This document shows, one piece after another, positions 22,477-31,710 of a stretch of 64,000 bases of DNA. Location of the stretch: the NCBI GenBank assembly GCA_001632435.1, contig KV423952.1, positions 62,001-126,000 of the forward strand, written 5' to 3'. The position numbers and the translations under genes were made by a program. The DNA comes from Calocera cornea HHB12733 (taxonomy: Eukaryota > Basidiomycota > Dacrymycetes > Dacrymycetales > Dacrymycetaceae). Within the stretch, counting starts at the first letter, position 1; each line of letters begins with the position of its first letter. Below the pieces are notes generated by a model. It was not told the DNA's origin and did not search any database. It worked only from the letters and a program-made list of their open reading frames with translations.

Positions 22477-22998
22477 TCAAGGCAGGGGACCGGCAGAGAT
22501 CTGGATGAGAGGAGCAGCGGCCCTGAAAGTGATGGGAAGGGGAAAGCCAGGCGTGTATCCCTCCTGGGTCTCCTCAATGACAAGCCGGTACGCGCCCGTG
22601 GGGCCCCCGTAGCCGATGGGAACCTGGAACTGCTCGTCCACAACAAGGTTGCTGTCGGGCGCGATGCCCTTGGCGAGGTAGTAGGTGGAGCCAGAGCCAT
22701 CCTCAGCCTCGAGGTAGACATCGATGTGGTGCGTCTTGACGTGGTAGACGCCGGCCGAGTTGCTGTAGTCCTGGTCCACACCCTGGTAGACGACGTGTCC
22801 AAGACCGAACCCTTCAATCACCAATCAGTATGAAGTTGAGATCAGAGAGGATGAGAACGTACCTCCGGTGTTGTCCCAGTCGACGCCGCCCTGGGGCTGC
22901 ACGAGCGTCCCAGACGGGCCGGGCGCGGCGCGCTCTACGGGAGCTGCGATTGCAGAGGCGGCGAGGGTCAGAGCGAGGGCGAAGGCGGTCAGCTGCAT
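22477..22998 (-). CDS. small secreted protein, paralog A
   Basis: Two exons (22998-22863, 22811-22477) give 156 aa. A signal peptide (MQLTAFALALTLAASAIAA) precedes a short pro-segment ending in Arg (PVER). The mature part starts GPSGTLVQPQGG and holds the family blocks FGLGHVVYQGVDQ, HVKTHHIDVYL, YLAKGIAPDS, VVDEQFQVP, YRLVIEETQ and ITFRAAAPLI. The phase-1 intron falls just before FGLGH, as in the other single-domain members. No cysteine is seen in the mature part. The alternating strand pattern suggests an Ig-like beta-sandwich, perhaps distantly like Kre9/KNH-type fungal wall proteins; that is inference. It is the leftmost of nine paralogs. Confidence 0.88.
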
Positions 22999-23891
22999 GT
23001 TGCTTGGGGTTGAGGTTTGGTGGGCTTGCTTGGTGGTAAGCGTGGGGCTTGTTGCTGTTTCTTTGGCGGCTGGATGGCGGATTTATATACGCGTACGTCA
23101 AGCTCTCGTCATCGGACTTGTTCCAGGAAGTCATCCTTGAAAGCCATTGCGCGGCAGAGCTTCTTCGGCACCGCGTACCTCCAACGCGTGCTCCGCCCGT
23201 CTACGCGGTGCCTGCAGCCGGTGCCCTTCATCAATGAAGAAGTGCAGCGGACTGCCGAATAGTTGTCCAGCAGTACTGGTGAGGCAGCCCCGGAAGGAGG
23301 TGGCTGTTCGTCATGCTCGAAGCCCGTCTCCGGCCAGAGCGGCATGGGCGCTAGTCACGGCATGCTTTCAATTCATTTTACAAAAGGCTTGGCGCGCGTC
23401 TGGGGAAGATAGAGGGCGCAAGGCAGTGCCGTAATGACGAACAGCCACACACCTCCGCCCGGTCAAGGGCATCGCATACAACACTTGGGCTCGATGTGTC
23501 GGAGAAGAGCCTTCCGAGTTGCGAGGAAGCCGGAGGGGGCGCGTATAGGCGGGGAAGAAGCACCCGAGCCCGCCAATCGGCGAACTCTCCCGTAGCAGCC
23601 CGAACAGCCTGACCGGCTCGCCAAGACTGGGCTGGGCACGTGCCAAGACGCCACGATGCTGAAAAATTGGATAATGCACACAGTAAGGCGGTTATACTAT
23701 CCTACTCGAGCGGTACTTTGCCGGGAGTACTTGAATTGTGATAGCCTCGGATGCCATCGCAAGTCGTAATTTTGAGGTTATTCGCCATCCTCGCCTCGCC
23801 CGCTTACTCCGGAATGACAGAGCTGAGACTTGTTCGAACCGATGGTCACGGAACTGAAAGAAATGCAGTGTATTGGAATGAGCTAGACGTG
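22999..23891. other. intergenic left of inverted repeat
   Basis: Promoter of paralog A followed by ~700 bp with no gene. The boundary of the inverted duplication is at about 23892. Confidence 0.55.
23082..23089 (-). promoter_or_regulatory. TATA box, paralog A
   Basis: TATATAAA on the minus strand, 84 bp upstream of the ATG at 22998. Confidence 0.7.
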
Positions 23892-23982
23892 TGCATCGTA
23901 TCAAATCGTGGTCATGAGGTATAGTGATGAATAATGCGAAGAGTCCTTGGAAAGATCATGTGAGATGCGCAGAAGGAAACAT

Positions 23983-24879
23983 CTAAGGGGTGGGGCCAGC
24001 AACGACCTGGATGAGGGGAGCAGCGCTGCGGAAGGTGATGGGAACGGGGCCACCCTCGGGGAGTGTCCCGACTTGGGTCTCCTCAATCACGAGGTAATAC
24101 TCGCCAGTCGGGCCACCGTAAGCGATCGGGATCTGGAACTCAGCATCGACAACGTTGTTGCTGTTGGGCGCCAGGCCCTTGGCGAGGTAGACGACATCAT
24201 TGCTATCGGCTTCAAGCTGGAGGGAGATGTCGATGTGGTGCGTCTTGACGTGGATGACGCCCTGGGAGTTGTGGTAGGGCTGGTCAACACCCTGGTAGAC
24301 GACGTGGCCAAGGCCGAAGCTGCCAGTGTTGTCCCAGACGGCGTTGCCCTGAGGGAGCTGGAGCTGGCCAGAGGGACCAGGACCGTCGCGCTTTTGCGCA
24401 CCGACGGCCGAGGCGACGACGTTGATGAGAGGCGCAGCCGAGCGGAAAGTGATCGGGATGGGGCCACCCTCGGGGAGTGTCCCGACTTGGGTCTCCTCGA
24501 TCACGAGATAGTATTCGCCAGTCGGGCCACCGTAAGCGATCGGGATCTGGAACTGGACATCGACGACGTTGTTGCTGTTGGGCGCCAGGCCTTTAGCGAG
24601 GTAGACGACATCGTTGCTGTCAGCCTCGAGCTGAAGGGAGATGTCGATGTGATGCGTCTTGACGTGGATAACGCCCTGAGAGTTGTGATACGGCTGGTCA
24701 ACACCCTGATAAACGACGTGTCCAAGGCCGAAGTTTCCAGTGTTGTCCCAGACGGCGTTCCCTTGCGGGAGCTGGAGGGAGCCGGAGGGACCGGGAGCGT
24801 CACGCTTTTGTGTGGTGGGCGCGGCCAGCGCGCAGCCGAAGAGCGAGAGGGCGGCGACGGAGAGGGTGGAGAAGAACAT
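23983..24879 (-). CDS. tandem-domain secreted protein, paralog B
   Basis: One uninterrupted 298-aa frame. A signal peptide (MFFSTLSVAALSLFGCALA) is followed by APTTQKR and domain 1, then AVGAQKR and domain 2. Each domain is ~130 aa and carries FGLGHVVYQGVDQ, HVKTHHIDISL, YLAKGLAPNS, VQFQIP or AEFQIP, YLVIEETQ and ITFRSAAPLI. The two domains are nearly identical. Lys-Arg directly before GPSG in both is a textbook Kex2 processing site, so the product may be cut into two similar mature proteins. The intron present in single-domain relatives is cleanly missing in both domains. Paralog E differs at only three residues. Confidence 0.9.
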   Translation of the reverse strand: MFFSTLSVAALSLFGCALAAPTTQKRDAPGPSGSLQLPQGNAVWDNTGNFGLGHVVYQGVDQPYHNSQGVIHVKTHHIDISLQLEADSNDVVYLAKGLAPNSNNVVDVQFQIPIAYGGPTGEYYLVIEETQVGTLPEGGPIPITFRSAAPLINVVASAVGAQKRDGPGPSGQLQLPQGNAVWDNTGSFGLGHVVYQGVDQPYHNSQGVIHVKTHHIDISLQLEADSNDVVYLAKGLAPNSNNVVDAEFQIPIAYGGPTGEYYLVIEETQVGTLPEGGPVPITFRSAAPLIQVVAGPTP

Positions 24880-25031
24880 TGTGATGGGAGTGTGGGAACG
24901 ATGTGCGAGTGGTATGCGAGTTCGATGCGAAAGTTGATGGGCGGGGATGAGTAGAAGAGACGATGCGAATGCTCATGCGAGTGCGGTTGAGTGCTTGCTG
25001 TTGATGATCTTCATCTCGCAGCTGATGCTGC

Positions 25032-25039
25032 CTTATATA
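25032..25039 (-). promoter_or_regulatory. TATA box, paralog B
   Basis: TATATAAG on the minus strand, ~150 bp upstream of the ATG at 24879. Confidence 0.7.
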
Positions 25040-26070
25040 GACAAGATGCCGCCCATGACACCTGTTGAACATACAGGAGAAGATGCAAATTTGTTGCCCA
25101 AGTCTTGTCCTACGCACTACGTGGATGGTGTGCGGAACGTCGACTGCGACTGTTTCTCCGCAATAGCGATGTCCAGAAAGGGTCCAGGACGTCATTCCAT
25201 ATGTTCGTGCCCGCATGCTCGTCTCATGCATCCGAACCCTACGGGCACTAGGTAACGTCGCCGCAGGCCCAAGCAGACGAGGGGGGAGGACCCGGAGCTT
25301 GTCATGGATTGACTCTGAACCCTGAGAGGCTTGAGACAATACGAGTCAAGCGAGGTGAGGACAAGGCGGTGCGTGCGTCATCGCCTTCATGAACCGGCGG
25401 TAGAAGGTCGGACTTGGTCTCATTGACAATGACCTGTGCGAATGAGATGGTGATGCAGAGTCTTGATGGGTAGAGCCTTCATGAGATCATCCTGCTAGTC
25501 GCCGCCCAAGCAGAGCGGTTCCTCTTTGCGAATGCCGAAGCTCGGAGCATGATGGTAAAAATGCGATGCCAGAAATGGTAAGCCACACAAGTTGAAGTCA
25601 GAGCAGAACTTGAGTTGACACGCTATTCAGACGAATCCTCCGACGGGAATGGCCTTCACCGGAGTAGGAGATCGCCTGTAGAAAGAAGCAAGGTGGAAGT
25701 GCGGGGAAGAAAATCTGCGATGACAGGTGGCGGTGACGACAGTGCTTCTGGGCTAAGACTTGTTGTGTCAGCCTCCTCAGGGTCCAACACACCGACGTCT
25801 TCCCCGACTCTCCGCCATGTCCGGGGAAATTCTCCTGTGCACTGATCCCTTGAAAGACGGGAAATGAAATCCATGCGTCCGGAGCTTCGGGAGGTGCATG
25901 TGGAATGACGACATAGAGTGTTCAGCGAGGCAGCGCAATGTTCCGAGCTTGGTGTTGAGTGTCTTGCGGGCTGCTTCTTCTGCTTCTTCTCGTGCGAGGA
26001 TGTTCCGTGGGACCGGGGTGGGGACTGCGTAAGGTGGCCGACGGCTGCTTCTCTTGAGAGGCTGGATATG

Positions 26071-26078
26071 TATATAAG
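26071..26078 (+). promoter_or_regulatory. TATA box, paralog C
   Basis: TATATAAG, 130 bp upstream of the ATG; the same spacing is kept in paralog D. Confidence 0.75.
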
Positions 26079-26207
26079 GGCGGCTGGGACTGTCGATTGA
26101 TGATCAGCAACAACGAGCCCTTCACCGCATTCGCATCAGCATCCGCACTTCCGCACTCTCAGTCGCACTCTCGCATCTTCTCAATACTCATCACTCGCAT
26201 ATCAAAC

Positions 26208-26739
26208 ATGAAGTTCACCACGCTCTCCATCACTGCCATGGCGCTCATCTCCGGTACGCTGGCCGTACCCAGCGTCAACTGGAAGCGCCAGGGTCCCGGG
26301 CCGAGCGGCACGCTCCAGCAGCCCGCTGGCGGCGCCGACTGGGACAACACCGGAGGTCAGCCTCGGCAGTTCCCCCACAGACGGGCTCTTGCTGACCCAC
26401 CATGCAGGATTCGGGCTCGGCCACGTCGTCTATCAAGGTGTGGACCAGCCGTACACCAACGCGCAGGGCGTAACCCACGTGAAGACGCACCACATCGACC
26501 TGTACCTGGAAGCGAACGACGGGTCCGGGAGGCAGTTCCTGCTGGCGGAGGGCATCGCGCCGAACAGTAACAACGTGGTGGACGAGCAGTTCCAGATCCC
26601 CGTCGCGTACGGCGGGCCGGTGGGCGACTACCGCTTGATCGTCGAGGAGACGCAGTACGGGACGACTCCGGGGCAGCCGATCGCAATCACTTTCCGCTCG
26701 GCGGCGCCGTTGATCAGCGTCACTGCTGGGCCGAACTAG
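26208..26739 (+). CDS. small secreted protein, paralog C
   Basis: Two exons (26208-26355, 26408-26739) give 159 aa. A signal peptide (MKFTTLSITAMALISGTLA) is followed by VPSVNWKR and then QGPGPSGTLQQPAGG, so Lys-Arg marks a likely Kex2 cleavage. Mature blocks: FGLGHVVYQGVDQPY, HVKTHHIDLYL, LLAEGIAPNS, VVDEQFQIPVAYGG, YRLIVEETQ and ITFRSAAPLI. The 52-nt intron is in phase 1 just before FGLGH. It differs from its inverted copy, paralog D, at roughly a dozen residues, several in the signal and loop segments. No enzyme motif is visible. Confidence 0.9.
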
Positions 26740-27565
26740 AGGACCCGCTGGACGGTGTGCGGAGAATCCCTCTCTAGAAGTTTTTTCCATTATCTACGAC
26801 ACTCATGACGCCTCATGCACTTCACGCTCGCCCAGCATATATCTACATCATACCACTGTCATTACGCACTGCACTCTATCTTACACGCACTTATTTCTCC
26901 ATATCATCATCATCCGCAAACCTGCGCCTTATTACAACCAGTCACTTCATCAAACCAGGCACCGAAACGACCTACGCTTGATGGAGTGTGACCGCCGTGG
27001 GCGGCGCTTCCATATACGCAGGTCACCCGCGTTTGCCCACGGACAGAACTTGAGTGTACAGAGTGCAGCGCATATACGCGCTCCTTCGACACCAGTCCAA
27101 CACCGACGCTTGAGCGACCGAGCACGCAGTAACGCATGCATTTTAGCACATACTAGACATAGCACAGGACGCACGCAGCGAACGCGAGTAAGAGTAATAG
27201 CACGAGGATAGTAGAAGACGAACGGAAGGGAACGGACAGAGAAAGGGAAGGGAAAACGAGTCTCGAGAGTAAGCGGGTTCATAAGGGAGTGGGGGAGGGG
27301 GGCTGGAATTACAACCTTTCGGTGCCGGTGGGATCTGGGGGTTTGGGTTGGATTTGGGATTGGGATTGGAATTGGATTTTGGGTTCAGGAGGTCCAGGCG
27401 GCTCCAGCTTTGCTACCTTGCTACCTGCAGAAGAGCAGTCGCAGTCGCCGAGGTCGCGTTGCGTCGCTCCGCTCCCTACGGCGCTGCCGCAGCAGGCGCA
27501 GGCTGTTCAGCCCTGGACCTACCTTATGCGTCAGGGGGATGACGCGGGGTGTGGGTGCGCATGCT
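26740..27565. other. intergenic inside the inverted-repeat loop
   Basis: About 0.8 kb between convergent genes (paralog C and the Tra2-like gene). It contains 3' flanks only; the open frames seen are compositional. Confidence 0.55.
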
Positions 27566-28954
27566 CTAGTACCTGCGATCATAGTCGCGGTCTTCCCTCC
27601 TCCCGTACCCTCCGCCGCCCCCGCCACCGCGGCGGTCGTCATACCGGCCGCGGTCTTCGTACCTGTCGTACCCGCCGCCACGGCGGTCGTCGTAGCGCCT
27701 ATCGTCGTACCGACCGCCGCCACGGCGGTCATCGTAGTCGTCGTACCTGCGACGTTCCCCACCGCCAGAATAGCGGGAGTCGTACGAGCGGGGCTCGTAA
27801 GGACGCTCGCCGCCGCCGGTGCTGCCGCCACGGATGTCGTCGCGCTTGGGAGGGCCGTAGTAGCGGCCGGGGGTGGGGGTGCGAGCGCGACCACGACGAG
27901 CCTACCAGACCGTGGTCAATTAAGGTTTCGCACTAGAGGTAGTCAAGCAAACCTTCTCGACGTTGATGGCGCGGCCCTGCATCTCCTGGCCGTTCATGCC
28001 TGCAACGGCGGCATCGGCTTCCTCCCCAGTCTCCATGGTCACGAACCCGAAGCCACGGCTCTCACGGGTATGCGGGTCGTACATGACCTGGGCCTTCTGG
28101 ACCTGAACGCCCCGACTATCAGTCCCACCCTCTTCGCACGTCAGCGAGAGAACGAACCTTGCCGAACTTGCCGAAAGCTTCCTCGAGCTGCCTGTTGTCG
28201 ACGCGGCTGCTGAGGCCCGAGACGTGCAGGTTGTTACCCGGGTTGGTCTGCCCATCAGTCCTGCCGCTGAACCTGCCCGTCAGCACTTAGTGCTGCTAAA
28301 AAGGGCGAAAAGGACTGACTTCTCCTGCCTGTCCTGCCTACCCCTTCCGGGCGAGCGGCTGCGTCCGCGGTCCTCCCTCCTGTCCTCGCGCGTGTCCATA
28401 GGCGCCTCACCTGCCCCGTTAGTGGGGAGGGTGGGCAGAGCCCACGCGTCATCCGTCGCGGACGCGGGTGCGTCGGCGGGCTGGTTCCAGGCTGGGTAAG
28501 GCGGTTAGGGTCGTGTCAGGGTCAGGTGAGGCGAGACGAGACGGGGACGGAGAGACGGATGCGGGACGGAGATGAGGTAGGAGGTAGATAATGAGAAGAA
28601 GGCTGGATAACGGCGAGACCGAGTTCGCGGGGTCAGTCGGTCACGGGGCTGGCGAAGGTGGTGCATGGGTGTGCCGTGGCAGAGCGTGGAGCAGGAGGAG
28701 GAGTAAAGGGCGCGCGGGGGACACGTGGGTGTGCGTGCTGGCCGGTTCACGGTGCGTGCGTGTATGCGGTGCAGGGGGTGCTGTCCTGCGTGCGCCTCTC
28801 ACGGGAGGAAAGGCGGCCGCTGCGGACGTGACGCTCTGGCCGCGGCCGAACTGCCGAGTGCGAGTGCGAGTGCGAGTGCGAATGCGAGTGGGGTGCGAGT
28901 GGTGTGACTGGGACTGGGACCGGGACCGGGAGACGTACCGTCTGTATCGCTCAT
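27566..28954 (-). CDS. Tra2-like RNA-binding splicing factor
   Basis: Five exons (28954-28939, 28491-28320, 28260-28158, 28102-27953, 27901-27566) give 258 aa. The first coding exon holds only MSDTD plus one base and is followed by a 447-nt intron, the longest in the window. An RS/RED-rich arm (DTREDRREDRGRSRSPGRG) precedes one RRM: RNP2-like NLHVSGLSS and RNP1-like RGFGFVTME. Right after the RRM comes RARTPTPGRYYGPP, which resembles the transformer-2 linker (TPTPG). The tail is Arg/Tyr/Asp/Gly repeats (RYDDRR, RRGGG). Tra2 proteins bind exonic enhancers and promote splice-site choice in the nucleus. The tail lacks an initiating Met, so it is easily missed. Confidence 0.88.
28855..28890. repeat. 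hexamer repeat in Tra2 intron 1
   Basis: Six units of CGAGTG (one is CGAATG) head to tail within the 447-nt first intron, ~50-85 bp from the 5' splice site. It could act as an intronic splicing element or be a simple microsatellite. Confidence 0.85.
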
Positions 28955-29322
28955 GTCGGCGGCGGGTGGGTGCGGTAGAGGGAGGGTGGTGGATAGCGTT
29001 GGTGACGAGCCTGCTGCAAAGTTGAGCGCGGTGCGTGTCGCCCCCCCGATGGGTGGCGGTGCCCGCACGGGCCGCCCTAAACTGCCAGGCCTCCCCCCTC
29101 CCCCAAACCCACACGGAAGCAAGCGGGCGCACCAGAAGGGGAGCGGATCCGCCCCGGCCACGCCACCCGGAGCAGTCCGCCGCCCGCACAGAGCGCGCCC
29201 AGTTGAGGAAGAAGAACGGACTGCGGTAGTGTGCAGTGCCGTCTGCACCCGTCGCACCGTCGCCCTCCTCCTCCTCCTCCTCCTCCCTGCACTCCGCATA
29301 CACGCCCTTCCCACCCACTACG
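28955..29322. promoter_or_regulatory. bidirectional promoter, Tra2-like and COX6
   Basis: 368 bp between divergent ATGs, GC-rich, with no clear TATA box. A CTC triplet run (CTCCTCCTCCTCC) lies ~50 bp before the COX6 ATG. Confidence 0.55.
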
Positions 29323-29820
29323 ATGTCGCTACGCCTGCTGCCCTCGCTCGCCCTCCTCCCGCGGCACTCGTCCACCTCCGCCCTCCGCTTCGCCAGCACC
29401 GCCGCCGCGGCCGAGTCGACCACCCCAACCGCGACGACGCCGGCGAGCCACGCACACGAGGCCGAGTCCTTCAGCGCCTTCTCAAAGCGCTACGTCACCT
29501 TCTTCGCCTCCGTGCAGGACATCTTCGAGCTCCAGCGCGGGCTCAACAACTGCTTCGCCTACGATCTCGTCCCCTCCGTCTCCGTCGTCGAGGCCGCGCT
29601 GCGCGCCGCCCGCCGCGTCGACGACTACGCGACGGCGGTCAGGGTATTCGAGGGGATCAAGGAGAAGGTCGAGAACAAGCGGCAGTACGACCAGTACCTC
29701 GAGGAGACAAAGGCGATCCGCGCCGAGCTCGGTACGCGCTCCCCCCCTGCGCGCCCTTATCACCGCCCTTACCTGACCCGCACAGGCATAACCACCAAGG
29801 AGGAGCTGTACGAACACTGA
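29323..29820 (+). CDS. COX6: cytochrome c oxidase subunit VI (COX6 / Cox5A type)
   Basis: Two exons (29323-29731, 29786-29820) give 147 aa, matching yeast Cox6 (148). This nuclear-coded subunit sits on the matrix side of complex IV. The first ~35 residues are Arg/Ser/Ala rich (SLRLLPSLALLPRH) and fit a mitochondrial presequence. Core blocks are FASVQDIFELQRGLNN, CFAYDLVPS, VVEAALRAARRVDDYATA and VFEGIKEKVENKRQYDQYL. The end is ELGITTKEELYEH. The 54-nt intron splits the Gly codon of ELG. It is divergent from the Tra2-like gene. Confidence 0.96.
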   Translation: MSLRLLPSLALLPRHSSTSALRFASTAAAAESTTPTATTPASHAHEAESFSAFSKRYVTFFASVQDIFELQRGLNNCFAYDLVPSVSVVEAALRAARRVDDYATAVRVFEGIKEKVENKRQYDQYLEETKAIRAELGTRSPPARPYHRPYLTRTGITTKEELYEH

Positions 29821-30622
29821 GCCATAGGTGCGCGCCCCCTCTCTTTCCATCCCCAGGCGCGTGCTTATCGCCCGCATCGCGTCCCCCCGCAGACAGACGC
29901 CAAGCTTGTACCCTCTCCCCAGCCCGCAAAATCGAATCATTTCCCCAATCTTCCAAAACTCATTGCTCGCACGCAACTGGTGCCCTCCCGTCCTCCACCC
30001 GCTCCCGCTTGCCTCTCCTGCCCGCCCCAATCCGGCTGTTGTTCGGCGGATACAGTAGGGCGCGGTGGGCAGGCCGTAGGTCAGGCAGCTGGCAGGCGGA
30101 CCGTCGTCCGGCTCATTCGTTTACAACTACCTTTTGTACAGTGTGCGGCGGGAACGACCGCTGCCTTTTATTTTCAATCCAAATGTTTCCCCCGTTGGTG
30201 GAGATCTGACTGCGCGGCCTCGACTCGACGGACTTGCATGCACATACCGTTCATATCGTGCTTCTGCGTCGTTCGACCGACGATGAGCTGCTGATGCTCG
30301 TGACACTCTGGCGCTCTTGCGCCCCGTGTTGTGGACTCACAACACAACACGGGCGTGTTCGCGATTGACAAGGCATTACAATACAGCATACATACGGTAC
30401 GAACATCCGCCATGTTACATCCATCGTACAGGTCGTGCGCACCGCACCGCTCCACCAGCAGGTGCCTGAATGTACACTAAACCAGCCGTTCTATACGGGC
30501 ATCGTCCGCGCTCCGCCACAGCCCACATCGCACCGTGAACGGGGGCACCTTTCCTGACTCTGCACCCTGCGCCCCCATCACCGCAGCAAGCACCCGCTCC
30601 AAGAACCGCAACAACCGCGCGC
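29821..30622. other. convergent intergenic region
   Basis: 0.8 kb between the 3' ends of COX6 and the PPxY protein gene. It contains an 11-bp hairpin (30323-30353), listed separately, and no gene. Confidence 0.6.
30323..30353. repeat. 11-bp stem hairpin between convergent genes
   Basis: CCCGTGTTGTG at 30323-30333 pairs perfectly with CACAACACGGG at 30343-30353 around a 9-nt loop. Located midway between two convergent 3' ends, it may be a transcript 3' structure; a chance hairpin is equally possible. Confidence 0.7.
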
Positions 30623-31120
30623 TCAGTACTGCTCCGGTAACACCCCCCTCCCAGGCCTCTCTGGCTTGATGGGCCTGCTGGGCCTATTGGGCCGGTTGTG
30701 CGGGTGCCGCCCATAGTCCATCGCCCCCGCACCGCCGAGGAGCATCCCGAGCAGGAGCCAGATGGCGATTGCCCATAGGAAGGCGACGAGGAACCTGTGC
30801 GTACGGTTGAGCACCCATCAGCACTCTGCGGGGGTAGGAGGTGAAGTGGGGAGAGAGAAGGGGGGGGGGACGCACCGACGTCGAGCGCGCTTGTCAGCGG
30901 CCGTAAAGTCCCTCCCCGCCACCGCAGGCGCCGGCAGCAGCCCGTCCCCGTCCCTTGGCCCGGCAGGCGCTGAAGGCCCAGGCCCAGGGCCAAGCCCAGC
31001 AACGGGAAACTGGTGCGTCTGATAGGGCTGCACGACGCCGTTTCCTACTGCGCTCGGCTGGCCGGGGGCGGGCACGGGCGTGTAGGGCGGCGGCGAGGCG
31101 TCGTCCTTCGTTACTACCAT
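30623..31120 (-). CDS. small single-pass membrane protein with PPxY motif
   Basis: Two exons (31120-30876, 30794-30623) give 138 aa. The N-terminal ~80 residues are Pro/Gly rich and contain SPPPYTPVP, a PPxY motif of the kind bound by WW domains of Nedd4/Rsp5 ubiquitin ligases. A basic stop-transfer cluster (KRARRRF) precedes one hydrophobic segment (LVAFLWAIAIWLLLGMLLGG). The tail is basic and Pro rich (NRPNRPSRPIKPERPGRG). The layout suggests a tail exposed to cytosol that recruits a ligase to a membrane; this is inference. No family name is recognised. Confidence 0.72.
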
Positions 31121-31710
31121 CTTGAGCTGGGCGGTGCGAGATGTTGGTGTTGGGGTTGGGGTTGGTGTTGGGGGAGAGAGGGGTCGGTGGGAGGCTGGCG
31201 GGGGCGCTGGTGGGCGGAAGGGGTTGGTGCTGGCTGGTCTGTAGAACTGTGCGAGTGTGTAGGGGTCCGTTGTGTGTCGTGAGCTTGTTCTACTCTAGTC
31301 GCTGTCGATGATATGCCGTCTCTGAATATGCTGTGGATGTGGATGTTGTATGAAGTGTTGTGCAAAGCAACGCAGGTGGTGGTCCACTCCCAAGCTGGGC
31401 GACTGCGGGCATCTCGCCCCAAGGGACCTCCTCTGTGCTTGCTGACTAAGCAGCCTGTGCCATGTGCCTCCATCCGGCGCAGGGCGAGTGGCGTGGGGTG
31501 GCCCATGGGCGGCGACGCGGCGTCGATGCTGCCCTGGACGAGCGTCGTGGACAACGCACGACGGGTGGTGCTCCATGGGCGCGCCAGTTCCTCCCCCTAC
31601 CGCTCTGCACCCCGCTTTATAGTCTGCTCGCCCGGGACTGCTGTGGGCTGCAAACGGTACGCTCGGGCGGTGGCTTCGATCGGGAGACAACGACTCGGCG
31701 CTGACCGAGC
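31121..31710. promoter_or_regulatory. divergent promoter, PPxY protein and F-box gene
   Basis: 590 bp between divergent starts. A GT-rich repeat (GTTGGTGTTGGGGTTGG type) occurs near 31142-31165. No gene seen. Confidence 0.5.

Larger units (their letters stand above)
24880..26207. promoter_or_regulatory. divergent promoter region, paralogs B and C
   Basis: 1.3 kb between divergent starts, with a TATA box for each gene. The region is duplicated in the right arm, so both gene pairs share upstream sequence. No gene is seen; short open frames here are not conserved with intact starts. Confidence 0.65.
23892..26739. repeat. left arm of a ~2.85-kb inverted duplication
   Basis: The segment holds paralogs B (minus) and C (plus) and their shared upstream region. 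It recurs in reverse orientation at 33550-36721. The outer edge is TGCATCGTATC at 23892, matching its complement at 36721. The inner edge coincides with the stop codon of paralog C. Non-coding parts match nearly base for base, so this is a recent segmental event rather than old gene homology. Confidence 0.92.

Noticed and set aside
23947..24954. 335-aa plus-strand open frame, also present as a 321-aa frame opposite paralog E (36666-35701)
   Set aside because: It is antisense to the tandem-domain genes. Its conservation in both arms follows from the sense coding sequence and codon bias.
27421..27894. 157-aa Ala/Thr/Val-rich minus-strand frame
   Set aside because: Out-of-frame reading of the Tra2-like RGG/RYDD exon; the true frame continues the RRM and lacks its own Met.
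28641..29423. 260-aa minus-strand frame over the Tra2/COX6 promoter
   Set aside because: Overlaps the confirmed COX6 exon on the other strand and consists of Arg/Pro/Thr low complexity.
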